NCBI RefSeq assembly: GCF_014174375.1
Contig: NZ_JABEQE010000005.1
Span: 186,001-250,000 of the forward strand
DNA length: 64,000 nt
DNA from: Gluconacetobacter asukensis
Lineage (GTDB): Bacteria; Pseudomonadota; Alphaproteobacteria; Acetobacterales; Acetobacteraceae
Reading direction: 5' to 3'
Positions 18,322-28,114 of the stretch are shown one piece after another. The notes beneath the pieces are model-generated. The model was given only the letters and a program-made list of their open reading frames with translations, was not told the origin of the DNA and ran no database searches. A program made the translations under genes and the position numbers. Each line of letters opens with the position of its first letter. Position 1 is the first letter of the stretch.

Positions 18322-19470
18322 ATGCCATTTTCCCCCTTCCGGCGCCGGGCGCGCGCCGGTTCACGCCCCCGCCACCTCCTGCCCGCCACATTGCGGGCAT
18401 TCGCCCTGGGGGCGGGCCTGCTGGCCACTCAGCCGGCCGCCCATGCGGCAGAGCCGCGCCTGGTGATCGAGGACAATGATTTTCTCGGCCCGGGCGGTTC
18501 CGACCAGCAATCGGTCATCCCCCTGCTGTTCAATCCGGCCGTCAAGGTGCTGGGCTTTACCGTCGCAACCGGCGACGGCTGGGAAAATCAGGAATCCGCC
18601 CATCTGCGCCGCTTCCTCGAGATCATCGGCCGAACCGACGTGCCGGTCGCCGACGGTGCCGTCTACCCGCTGATCAACAGCGTGAAGCTGATGCGCCTGC
18701 GTGAAAAACAGTTCGGTACCATTCCCTGGAAGGGCGCCTGGGGCGCGCTGGGATCGATGGACAAGGTCCCCTCCGAACAGCCGCCGCTGCCGGCGATGAA
18801 GGATGGCGCCCCGACCCTGAAGCCCACGGCGGAAAGTGCGGCCCTGTTCCTGATCCAGCAGGTCCATGCCCATCCGCATCAGGTCACCATCGTCGAAGCC
18901 GGCCCGATGACCAACCTGGCGCTGGCGATCCGCATCGACCCGACCTTTGCCGCCACGGCAAAGGAGCTGATCTTCATGGGCGGCCTGCTGGACACCAGCA
19001 TGCGCGCCCTGACCGGGAACGTCGATTTCGCCTCGGACTTCAACATGATCTTCGATCCGGAGGCGGCACATATCACGCTGACCGCCCCATGGCCGTCGAT
19101 CACCGTCGTCGGCAACGTGTCCAACGACCTGATGATGACGCGCGATTATCTGAAGCGCATTCAGCAGAAGCGCACGCCAATGACCGACTATATCGGCACC
19201 TATTACGATCCTCTGCCGATGTGGGATGAAATGGCAACGGCAATCGCCGCCGATCCCAGCCTGATCACCGCGTCGCTCGACGCCTATATGGACATCGACA
19301 TCGCCAACGGGCCGCATTACGGTCATGTGGTCGTCTGGCCCGATTCCACCGCCCCCAGAGAGATGGACATCCGCAAGGTACGGATCGTGCAGTCGATCGA
19401 CGCCCAGCGTTTCCTGGATACGTTCCTGCACGAGGCACAGAGCGACGTGCGTTCCGCGGGTCACCCCTGA
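18322..19470 (+). CDS. Secreted nucleoside-hydrolase-like protein with altered active-site motifs
   Basis: 382 aa from the ATG at 18322 (AGGA 6 bases upstream). A basic N-region, a hydrophobic helix and AHA-A predict a signal peptide ending near residue 43, so the protein is periplasmic or outside. The fold follows inosine-uridine nucleoside hydrolases: VEAGPMTNLALAIRIDP, DFNMIFDPEAAHI and TVVGNVSND match family blocks. However, the usual N-terminal DxDxGxDD becomes EDNDFLGPGGSDQ, and the C-terminal catalytic His region reads PMWDEMATA with no His. It may be a divergent subfamily with a different substrate or a binding protein. Ribonucleoside salvage in the periplasm is the simplest guess. 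Confidence 0.75.
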   Translation: MPFSPFRRRARAGSRPRHLLPATLRAFALGAGLLATQPAAHAAEPRLVIEDNDFLGPGGSDQQSVIPLLFNPAVKVLGFTVATGDGWENQESAHLRRFLEIIGRTDVPVADGAVYPLINSVKLMRLREKQFGTIPWKGAWGALGSMDKVPSEQPPLPAMKDGAPTLKPTAESAALFLIQQVHAHPHQVTIVEAGPMTNLALAIRIDPTFAATAKELIFMGGLLDTSMRALTGNVDFASDFNMIFDPEAAHITLTAPWPSITVVGNVSNDLMMTRDYLKRIQQKRTPMTDYIGTYYDPLPMWDEMATAIAADPSLITASLDAYMDIDIANGPHYGHVVVWPDSTAPREMDIRKVRIVQSIDAQRFLDTFLHEAQSDVRSAGHP

Positions 19471-19473
19471 TTC

Positions 19474-19920
19474 ATGCTGCACCTGGTCAAGCTCGCTGTC
19501 GGAATCACCTCGCTCGAGGATCTGGCGCACCGGCAGCGTACCATGGCCGAAGGGGCCGGGGACGGGCTGGACGGCACCCAGCCATCCGGCCACCCTTGGC
19601 TGCGGACCCGCATGTTCCCCCGCCGGGCACCGGAGATCCTCGATGGCGGCTCGCTCTACCGGGTCATCAACGGGCTGATCCTGTGCCGCCAGCGTGTCGT
19701 CGAGATTCGTCCCGATACGCGCGAGGACGGCGTGGCCTGCGCACTGGTGGTCCTGGCACCGGAGATCATACCGGTTGCCCCGCGCCCGATGCGCCCGTTC
19801 CAGGGCTGGCGCTACCTATCCCCCGCCGACGCACCGCCCGACCTGTCCGTCGGCGGAGGCGATGGCGGAACACTCCCCGAATCGCTGCGGCGGGACTTGG
19901 CCGGCCTATGCCTGATCTAG
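19474..19920 (+). CDS. DUF1489 family protein
   Basis: 148 aa. The N-terminal MLHLVKLAVGITSLEDLA and central GGSLYRVINGLILCRQRVVEI are the hallmarks of DUF1489, a small soluble protein family of unknown function found in alphaproteobacteria. It starts three bases after the nucleoside-hydrolase-like gene stop and its last 13 bases overlap the transglycosylase gene, so the three are probably cotranscribed. No catalytic motif can be pointed out. Confidence 0.85.
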   Translation: MLHLVKLAVGITSLEDLAHRQRTMAEGAGDGLDGTQPSGHPWLRTRMFPRRAPEILDGGSLYRVINGLILCRQRVVEIRPDTREDGVACALVVLAPEIIPVAPRPMRPFQGWRYLSPADAPPDLSVGGGDGGTLPESLRRDLAGLCLI

Positions 19921-21149
19921 TGCCCCCCTTCCGGCGGCGCGGCCGCCGTGCCGCCATGATCGGGCTCGCCCTGATCGGCCCTGCCATGCTCGCGGCATGC
20001 AGCAGCACGCCCGGTTCGCGCTATTCCCGCTATTACGCCCGCAATGGTGCCTATCGTGCCCCCGGCCCGCCCCAGGACCCGTGGCGGCCTTATATCGCCG
20101 ATGCCTCGACCCGCTTCTCGGTCCCGCAGGAATGGGTGCGCGCCGTGATGCAGCAGGAATCGGGCGGCCATGAATATCTGAACGGACAACCGATCACCTC
20201 GTCGGCCGGAGCCATGGGCCTGATGCAACTGATGCCGCAGACCTATGCCGACATGCAGGCGCAGAACGGGCTGGGACCAGATCCTTACGAACCGCACGAC
20301 AATATCCTCGCCGGCACCGCCTATATCCGGCAGATGTACGACCGCTATGGCGCGCCGGGCTTTCTCGCGGCCTACAATGCCGGTCCACAGCGTCTGGATG
20401 ATTATCTCCAGACCGGCCGGCAATTGCCGAACGAGACGGTGAACTATCTGGCCTCCGTCACACCCAACCTGGGTACGGCGGTCGCCCTCAGCGGCCCGCT
20501 AGCCGCCTATGGCAGCGGCAGCCAGATGGTCTCGGCCACGCCGACCCCGCTGCCGGTTGCCATGGCGTCGGCGTCTCGCGCCACCCAACCGGTCGTCGTC
20601 ACCCCAACCATCGCCGATCCGACGGGCGGCCAGCCTATCCAGTATGCGGCCTACATGCCGCCCCGCGCACCCGCCGGGCAATGCGCGCACAACCCCGACG
20701 CCGCCTACGATCCCGACGCCCCGTGCCAACCTCTGGCACCCCCGCTGTCGCCGCCGCTACCGCCGCCCACGCCCCGGGCCGACGCGGCCCCCATGCCCGC
20801 GCCGCCCGTCGCCGAACCGTTGGCCCCCGCCGCCATCGCGATACCGACGGCGGCTCGCGCCCCCTTGGGCGGCAGTGTCGCAGGCGGCGTGAATTACGGC
20901 CAATGGGCGGTCCAGGTCGGCGCGTTTACTTCTGAAGGGCAAGCCCGCTTTGCCAACACCATGGCCCGCCAGGCGGCGTTCACCGCCCTGAATGGCGCGC
21001 GCAGCGTCGTGCAACCCGTCCCTTCGTTCAATGGGCACCCGCTCTATCGCGCCCGGCTGGCCGGCCTGGCACGCAGCAGCGCCGCCACAGCCTGTTCGTC
21101 CCTGCGCCAGCAGGGGCTGGACTGCATGATTATCCGCCCCGGCCAATGA
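19908..21149 (+). CDS. Lipoprotein lytic transglycosylase with C-terminal SPOR domain
   Basis: 413 aa. An N-terminal basic stretch and hydrophobic helix end in the lipobox LAAC (Cys at about residue 30), predicting an outer-membrane lipoprotein. Residues about 60-170 are an SLT domain with the catalytic glutamate in VMQQESGG and the motifs AMGLMQLMPQTYAD and AAYNAGP. A Pro/Ala-rich linker (about 190-325) leads to a C-terminal SPOR domain (QWAVQVGAFTSEGQARF onward), which in the family binds denuded peptidoglycan at division sites. The architecture suggests septal cell-wall cleavage, reminiscent of RlpA but with an SLT fold. The start overlaps the DUF1489 gene; an ATG at 19956 is an alternative. 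Confidence 0.88.
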   Translation: MPDLVPPFRRRGRRAAMIGLALIGPAMLAACSSTPGSRYSRYYARNGAYRAPGPPQDPWRPYIADASTRFSVPQEWVRAVMQQESGGHEYLNGQPITSSAGAMGLMQLMPQTYADMQAQNGLGPDPYEPHDNILAGTAYIRQMYDRYGAPGFLAAYNAGPQRLDDYLQTGRQLPNETVNYLASVTPNLGTAVALSGPLAAYGSGSQMVSATPTPLPVAMASASRATQPVVVTPTIADPTGGQPIQYAAYMPPRAPAGQCAHNPDAAYDPDAPCQPLAPPLSPPLPPPTPRADAAPMPAPPVAEPLAPAAIAIPTAARAPLGGSVAGGVNYGQWAVQVGAFTSEGQARFANTMARQAAFTALNGARSVVQPVPSFNGHPLYRARLAGLARSSAATACSSLRQQGLDCMIIRPGQ

Positions 21150-21161
21150 GTTTTGGCCCGT

Positions 21162-21194
21162 AACCGCGCGCAGGTGGCGATCCTCCGCGCGGTT
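21162..21194. terminator. Hairpin between the convergent transglycosylase and accA genes
   Basis: AACCGCGCG (21162-21170) and CGCGCGGTT (21186-21194) form a perfect 9-bp stem with a 15-base loop. It lies between two convergent genes, where a bidirectional terminator is expected. No T-run follows on either strand, so termination may be weak or Rho-assisted. Confidence 0.5.
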
Positions 21195-21248
21195 CCGAAC
21201 GTAACGAAGAGATCACCGCCAGAGCCCCACGGCCGCAGGACCGGTCGG

Positions 21249-22205
21249 TCAGGTCAGCCCGTCACGCCCCATGGCCAGGAATTTCTCCCGGCGCTGCGCC
21301 ACCAGCATGGCCGCGCTGAGCGACAGCAGGTCGGGAAGCTCGGCCGCAATCGCATCGCCCACCGCGCGAATCGCGGCTTCAGGATCGCGCTGCGCACCAC
21401 CCAATGGCTCGGGAATGATGCGGTCGACCAGATGCAGTTGCAGCAGGTCCTGAGCCGTCAGCTTCAGCGCCTCGGCCGCGCTGGTCGCCAGCTTGGGGTC
21501 GCGCCACAGGATCGATGCACAGGCCTCGGGCGAAATGACCGAATAGATCGCGTGTTCCAGCATCATCACCCGGTCGCCCGCGCCCAGCGCGATGGCACCG
21601 CCCGATCCACCCTCGCCGATCACGGTGGCAATCACCGGTACCGGCGCCGACAGGCAGGTATCAATGGACCGTGCGATCGCCTCGGCTTGGCCCCGCGCCT
21701 CGGCATCGATACCAGGCCACGCGCCGGCGGTGTCGATAAAGGTCAGGATCGGCATGCCGAAACGGCCCGCCAGTTCCATCAGCCGCTGGGCCTTGCGATA
21801 GCCCTCGGGGCGCGCCATGCCGAAATTATGCTCCAGTCGGCTTTCCAGCTCCGATCCGCGCTCGGTCCCGATCACCACCACCGGCAGATCCTGGAAACGA
21901 CCGATACCACCGACCACGGCCTTGTCCTCGCCGAACAGGCGGTCGCCGGCCAGCGGCGTGAAATCCTGGATCAGGGAGCCGATATACTCGACCGTGTGCG
22001 GCCGCTGCGCATGGCGGGCGACCTGGACCTTCTGGCTGGGAGTCAGCTTGGCGTAAGCGGCACGAAGCTGCTTTTCCGACTTTTCGGTCAGACGGGCGAT
22101 TTCCTCGGCGATATTGATGCCGTCGGGGCCTGACATATGACGGAGTTCGTCGATCTTGTTCTCAAGCTCGGCGACCGACTTTTCAAAATCTAGAAACTGG
22201 CGCAT
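21249..22205 (-). CDS. accA: Acetyl-CoA carboxylase carboxyltransferase subunit alpha
   Basis: 318 aa. It is the alpha half of the carboxyltransferase that moves CO2 from biotin to acetyl-CoA, the first step of fatty-acid synthesis. The N-terminal FLDFEKSVAELENKIDELR helix, the crotonase-fold stretches IDTAGAWPGIDAEARGQ and the oxyanion-hole region VIGEGGSGGAIALG, and ISPEACASILWRD are all standard. The length is typical. It is downstream of xerD on the same strand with a 102-base gap. Confidence 0.97.
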   Translation of the reverse strand: MRQFLDFEKSVAELENKIDELRHMSGPDGINIAEEIARLTEKSEKQLRAAYAKLTPSQKVQVARHAQRPHTVEYIGSLIQDFTPLAGDRLFGEDKAVVGGIGRFQDLPVVVIGTERGSELESRLEHNFGMARPEGYRKAQRLMELAGRFGMPILTFIDTAGAWPGIDAEARGQAEAIARSIDTCLSAPVPVIATVIGEGGSGGAIALGAGDRVMMLEHAIYSVISPEACASILWRDPKLATSAAEALKLTAQDLLQLHLVDRIIPEPLGGAQRDPEAAIRAVGDAIAAELPDLLSLSAAMLVAQRREKFLAMGRDGLT

Positions 22206-22307
22206 CCCGTGCGGATAGCACAGCCACGAATCCTGCCAAGTCCCCCCGTCCAGCCTCCCCCCAAATCCATGGGGCAGTGCAACCGCCCTCCCAACGGCCG
22301 CACGCCC

Positions 22308-23240
22308 CTATGGCTGCGTATCCGGCTGTTCGTCCGCGTCCTTGCGACCACCCGCAAGCGGATGATGCGCCTCGACTACCGCACGCAGCCGCTCAGCCAG
22401 TACATGGGTATAGATCTGGGTCGTGGCGATGTCGGCATGGCCCAGAAGCATCTGAAGCGCGCGCAGATCGGCCCCACGCGCCAGCATGTGGGTGGCAAAG
22501 GAATGGCGCAGCACATGCGGCGACAGGCGCGTCGGGTCCAGTCCTGCCCGCAGCCCGACATCATGCAGGATCCGGTCGAATCCCTGCCGTGTCAGGGGGC
22601 GCAGTCCATCCCGGCCTGGAAACAGGTACGGGCTGCGCAATGCCTGGTCTCGCACCGCCAACGCCTCGGCCGCCGCGCGCGCCTGCACGGACAGCGGCAC
22701 GAGTCGCTCCCGCCCTCCCTTGCCCCTCACCAGCAACATGCGCGCGTCCCCCGCCAGGGCGCGGCGAGGCAGAACCAGCAGTTCCGAAATCCGCAATCCG
22801 GAGGCATACAGGATTTCCAGCGCCGCGCGCGCGACCAGCCAGCGACGCCCGTCATCGGGTGGTATGTCACACCCGCCCAGCAGCGCGTCGACCTCCTCTT
22901 CCGTCAGGAAGCGCGGCAGCGTGGCCGGCAGGCGGGGCGCATCCAGTAACGCGGCTGGATTGTCGGTCCGCATCCCCTCGCGCGTCAGGAACAGATAGAA
23001 CTGCTTCAGGCAGGAGAGACGCCGCGCCTGCGTCCGTGGCGACAGGCCAGCACGTGCCAGGCCCGCCATGTAGTCGCGCAGCACGCCTGCGTCGGCGCGC
23101 GCTATCCCGCACCCGGCCTGCGCCGCGAACGATTCGAGGTCGCGCAAGTCGCGGGCATAGGCCCGCAGCGTGTTCACGGCCGCCCCACGCTCGGCCGCCA
23201 GCATTTCCAGGAACGATTCGGCCTGGACGGCCACGTTCAT
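22308..23240 (-). CDS. xerD: Site-specific tyrosine recombinase XerD
   Basis: 310 aa. The N-terminal SAM-like core-binding domain (about residues 1-95) is followed by the catalytic domain with the Arg in LYASGLRISELLVLP, Lys in the GKGGRERLVPL hairpin, H-x-x-R in LSPHVLRHSFATHML, His in LLGHADIATTQIYTHV and the Tyr nucleophile in the same block. With XerC it resolves chromosome dimers at dif. XerD is preferred over XerC by resemblance and by its place next to accA, but the two are hard to separate by eye. The ATG overlaps the stop of a small upstream membrane-protein gene. Confidence 0.88.
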   Translation of the reverse strand: MNVAVQAESFLEMLAAERGAAVNTLRAYARDLRDLESFAAQAGCGIARADAGVLRDYMAGLARAGLSPRTQARRLSCLKQFYLFLTREGMRTDNPAALLDAPRLPATLPRFLTEEEVDALLGGCDIPPDDGRRWLVARAALEILYASGLRISELLVLPRRALAGDARMLLVRGKGGRERLVPLSVQARAAAEALAVRDQALRSPYLFPGRDGLRPLTRQGFDRILHDVGLRAGLDPTRLSPHVLRHSFATHMLARGADLRALQMLLGHADIATTQIYTHVLAERLRAVVEAHHPLAGGRKDADEQPDTQP

Positions 23241-23380
23241 GAGTGGACGAAACGGTCCGGCGGCAGATCCTTGTGCACCGACATGGCCGGCGCCGGTGGC
23301 GGAAACACACCCAGCGACACAAAGCCGCCGATTCCGACCAGGACTACAATGCCCGCAAAAGCCAACAGGATGCGCCGCAT
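23237..23380 (-). CDS. 47-aa single-pass membrane micro-protein upstream of xerD
   Basis: The peptide begins MRRILLAFAGIVVLVGIGGF, has one hydrophobic helix of about 20 residues, then a Pro-rich turn (FPPPAPA) and a polar tail ending LPPDRFVHS. A strong ribosome binding site, GGAGG, lies 8 bases before the ATG, and the TGA overlaps the xerD ATG as ATGA. These two points support real translation. It could be a small inner-membrane protein whose translation couples xerD expression. I do not recognise a named family. Confidence 0.72.
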   Translation of the reverse strand: MRRILLAFAGIVVLVGIGGFVSLGVFPPPAPAMSVHKDLPPDRFVHS

Positions 23381-23478
23381 GACCAAACCTCCACGCGATG
23401 GTGCTCGCCGCCTTGCCGGATGAGCCAGCCTTGATGCGACATGGCGAGTTGTCTTTGCTCTATGGTAGGTTGGCGCTC

Positions 23479-25239
<1,761 letters not shown>

Positions 25240-25541
25240 CATGCCCGTCATGCGTTGCGACATCGCAACACAGATGCGCGAATATCACATAACCCTGCCA
25301 TAGAGCCGTCCCGAGCCTGCCGCTGAATACGCCCCGCCCGGAAATGGTTGCAATCAGCACGTAATCTTAGCGAAACAAACTGTTGCTTTTTCAACACGGT
25401 GCTCAGTGGTAATGGCTGCTTTGCCTATGATGCGGGTTCCTAAGCCGGAACCGGAAGATCTATAGGGGGTTAAGCATCACGCTGAGGTTAGCCGTCTGTG
25501 GTTTGACGGCTACTCGAACGGATGATCAAGAGGACGAAAAA
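25240..25541 (+). promoter_or_regulatory. Promoter and leader region of the ompA-like gene
   Basis: 302 bases without a gene between aroKB and the porin. It holds a 16-bp perfect palindrome GTTGCGACATCGCAAC (25254-25269), a -10-like TATGAT (25426-25431) without a clear -35 partner, and a strong leader hairpin just before the start (listed separately). If TATGAT is the -10, the mRNA leader is about 100 bases. Confidence 0.45.
25489..25512 (+). promoter_or_regulatory. 5' leader hairpin of ompA mRNA
   Basis: TAGCCGTC (25489-25496) and GACGGCTA (25505-25512) form a perfect 8-bp stem with an 8-base loop, ending 29 bases before the ompA ATG and just upstream of the ribosome binding site AGAGGA. 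By analogy with E. coli ompA, a 5' stem-loop could protect the mRNA from decay; that role is inference. Confidence 0.5.
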
Positions 25542-26660
25542 ATGCGTCTCCGCACGGCATTACTCGCCACCACGCTGATGGCGGCTGCTCCTGTTGCAGC
25601 CAACGCCACAATCATTACCGGTCCGTACGTCGATCTGGGCGCTGGTTACAACCTGGTCCAGAACCAGCACGGCCATTTCGCCAACAATCCGATGGCCGGC
25701 ATGACCAGCTCGTCGCAGTACCGTCACAAGGACGGCTACACGGGTTTCGGCTCCTTCGGCTGGGGCTTCGGCAACGGCCTGCGCGTCGAGGTCGAGGGCC
25801 TGTATAACTATTCGCAGCTCAACCACCGCAGCGGCGCGCCGAACCGCACCAGCGGCAGCGACCAGTCCTATGGCGGCCTGGTGAACGTGCTGTATGACAT
25901 CGACCTGAAGCAATTCGGGATCGACGTTCCGGTGACGCCGTTCGTCGGTGTCGGTGCCGGCTATCTGTGGCAGCACTACAACCCGACCACGTCGAGCTAC
26001 CTCAACGGCAACGTCGACCGCCTGGGCGGCACGGCGGGCGGCTTTGCCTATCAGGGCATCGCCGGTGCGGCTTTCGACGTCCCGAACGTTCCGGGCCTGC
26101 AGATCACGGCGCAGTATCGCATGGTCGGCCAGACGTTCAACAACGGCTCCTTCACGATGTCTTCGTACAGCCCGGCTGGGCTGAGCCGTGGCAACGCGAA
26201 CTTCGACCATCGCTTCAACCACCAGTTCATCCTGGGTCTGCGCTATGCGTTCGACACCGCGCCGCCGCCGCCGCCGCCGGCTCCGGTCGTTGTGCCGCCC
26301 GCCCCGACCCCGGCGCGCACCTATCTGGTGTTCTTCGACTGGGATCGTTCGGACCTGACGGCCCGCGCACGTGAGATCGTGGCCGAAGCCGCCCAAGCCT
26401 CGACCCACATCCAGACGACGCGGATCGAAGTCAACGGCTACACCGACAACTCGGCGGCTCACCCGGGTCCGCGCGGTCAGAAGTACAACCTCGGCCTGTC
26501 CGAGCGTCGTGCGCAGAGCGTGAAGGCCGAACTGATCCGTGACGGCGTGCCCGCGAACGCGATCGACATCCATGGTTACGGCGAGGCGCATCCGCTGGTT
26601 CCGACGGGCCCGAACACCCGCGAGCCGCAGAACCGTCGCGTGGAAATCATCCTGCACTGA
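25542..26660 (+). CDS. OmpA-family outer membrane protein
   Basis: 372 aa from the ATG at 25542 (AGAGGA upstream). A signal peptide ends near ANA (about residue 21). Residues about 22-245 form an eight-strand OmpA-type barrel, beginning GPYVDLGAGYNLVQN and rich in alternating aromatic/Gly strands. A Pro/Val hinge (PPPPPPAPVVVPP) leads to a C-terminal OmpA peptidoglycan-binding domain with YLVFFDWDRSDLTARA, the VNGYTDNS motif and NLGLSERRAQSVKAEL. It would tie the outer membrane to the wall. Codon use is that of a highly expressed gene, and a strong terminator follows. It is monocistronic. Confidence 0.93.
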   Translation: MRLRTALLATTLMAAAPVAANATIITGPYVDLGAGYNLVQNQHGHFANNPMAGMTSSSQYRHKDGYTGFGSFGWGFGNGLRVEVEGLYNYSQLNHRSGAPNRTSGSDQSYGGLVNVLYDIDLKQFGIDVPVTPFVGVGAGYLWQHYNPTTSSYLNGNVDRLGGTAGGFAYQGIAGAAFDVPNVPGLQITAQYRMVGQTFNNGSFTMSSYSPAGLSRGNANFDHRFNHQFILGLRYAFDTAPPPPPPAPVVVPPAPTPARTYLVFFDWDRSDLTARAREIVAEAAQASTHIQTTRIEVNGYTDNSAAHPGPRGQKYNLGLSERRAQSVKAELIRDGVPANAIDIHGYGEAHPLVPTGPNTREPQNRRVEIILH

Positions 26661-26695
26661 TCCTGGCGATTTTCGCCCGGTTCGACAGGGTAAAG

Positions 26696-26722
26696 AGGGA
26701 TGCCTTCGGGCATCCCTTTTTT
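26696..26722 (+). terminator. Rho-independent terminator of the ompA-like gene
   Basis: GGGATGCC (26697-26704), loop TTCG, GGCATCCC (26709-26716), followed by six T. An 8-bp perfect stem with a stable UUCG-type loop and T-run is a textbook intrinsic terminator. Confidence 0.93.
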
Positions 26723-26790
26723 ATTGCGCGGCATTGCCCGCATGATCTGAAAACGGCCCTTCATATCCCTAGCTGACGAGACCGCAGGAC

Positions 26791-27255
26791 GTGCCGGATT
26801 CCCGCCCCTCTCCCGCAAATCCCCTCTCCCCCGGCGTGACGGGAGGCCTGCGCGCCCGGATCGTTCCCTTCATGAAATTCGGGATCGTCGGGGGCTCGGG
26901 ATTGCTGTGGGATACGCTGGCTCTCTATGGATTCCGGCCCTTACTCGGCCTGACGGGCGCCACCCTGCTCGCCTATTTCATCGCGGCCAGCATGAACTGG
27001 CTGGCCAACCGGCTCTGGACGTTCCGTCACGTCGTTCACGCCGACCGTCCCCTGGTTCAGTGGGCACGGTTCCTGATGGCCAATTCGCTGGGTTTCGTCA
27101 TGAATCGGGGCATGGTCTTCACGCTCTTCCTGCTGGCTCCGCTCTGCCGGACCATCCCCGTCCTGGCCCTGGCAGCGGGCGCACTCACGGGGCTGGTGGC
27201 CAACTTCACGCTCAGCCACCGGATGGTCTTCCGCCATCGCCAGCCGCCCCCCTGA
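26791..27255 (+). CDS. GtrA-family membrane protein
   Basis: 154 aa from a GTG at 26791; an ATG at 26872 (MKFGIVGG) is an alternative. Four hydrophobic segments lie between about residues 28 and 145. The GtrA pattern is clear: FMKFGIVGGSGLLWDTLALY in the first helix, ASMNWLANRLWTF after the second and GLVANFTLSHRMVF in the last. GtrA proteins are thought to flip or carry undecaprenyl-linked sugars in glycan modification. It stands alone here, without a gtrB glycosyltransferase, so its substrate is unknown. Confidence 0.85.
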   Translation: MPDSRPSPANPLSPGVTGGLRARIVPFMKFGIVGGSGLLWDTLALYGFRPLLGLTGATLLAYFIAASMNWLANRLWTFRHVVHADRPLVQWARFLMANSLGFVMNRGMVFTLFLLAPLCRTIPVLALAAGALTGLVANFTLSHRMVFRHRQPPP

Positions 27256-27264
27256 ACCGGTTCA

Positions 27265-27969
27265 TCAAAGCATCCCGGATCGGCCCGCATTCCAGAACGC
27301 AGCCTCCAGCTTGACGGCGGTGCGGAATTCGGCAAGCAGCGCGGGATACCGCCCTTCGGCACCATACCGCCCGACCAGCGATTCCAGCGTGCGCAGTCCC
27401 GCATCCACCAGCCCGACGAATTTCTCGCCCCCATACAGGGCGATCCATTCCCAGTAGGGATTGCCTTCCCGCCGGGTCGTGGGGTCAGCCATCAATCTGG
27501 CACCGATTTCGCCATAGCCGATCAGGCAGGGCGCCAGCGTCACGATCAGGTCCAGCAGGTCGCCCGTCTGCCCCCGATCGAGAATGAAACGGGTATAGGC
27601 CAGCAATTCCAGCGATTCGGGCTGATTGTGCAAATCATCGACGCACAATCCCCATCCGGCACAATAGGCAATATGAAGCGCCAGTTCGGTATCCAGCAGA
27701 CCCGACACGATGCCGGAGGCCGATCGCATGTCCTCCATCGTATCGGCCTTGTAGATCGCCAGCGCATAGGCCCGCGCATACTGGATCAGGTACAGATAAT
27801 CCTGGATCAGGAACCGCTGGAAATCCGCCTCCGGCAATGTTCCGTCCGCCATGCCGCGCACGAAAGGGTGGTGGATGAAGCGCTCCCAATCCGTGCCGCA
27901 ATCGCGCCGCAGCCTGCCGGCCAGACCCTGTTCCAGACTGGGCCAGTCCCGTTCCGCGATCCAGCTCAT
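27265..27969 (-). CDS. tenA: TenA/thiaminase-2 family protein
   Basis: 234 aa, all helical, of the heme-oxygenase-like TenA fold. Family blocks visible are [20 protein letters not shown] near residue 33, [17 protein letters not shown], the Cys in [13 protein letters not shown] (about 143) and the C-terminal [13 protein letters not shown] with its Glu. TenA hydrolyses aminopyrimidine breakdown products of thiamin for salvage. The conserved Cys and Glu suggest the classical TenA activity. AGGAAGGA precedes the ATG. It is convergent with gtrA and divergent from alaS, with no thiamin genes in the window. Confidence 0.88.
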   Translation of the reverse strand: MSWIAERDWPSLEQGLAGRLRRDCGTDWERFIHHPFVRGMADGTLPEADFQRFLIQDYLYLIQYARAYALAIYKADTMEDMRSASGIVSGLLDTELALHIAYCAGWGLCVDDLHNQPESLELLAYTRFILDRGQTGDLLDLIVTLAPCLIGYGEIGARLMADPTTRREGNPYWEWIALYGGEKFVGLVDAGLRTLESLVGRYGAEGRYPALLAEFRTAVKLEAAFWNAGRSGML

Positions 27970-28114
27970 GGGTTCATCCTTCCTTCGGTGTTTTCTTGCG
28001 GCGCCGATTTGCCTTGCCGCGCGCCCTTGCTCTTCCTGCCGGGCACGCCGTGCGCTAGGTGATGTTATCCGAGCTTTCCAGCCTTCGCCATTTCAGGATC
28101 GTCAGCCCTCCGCC

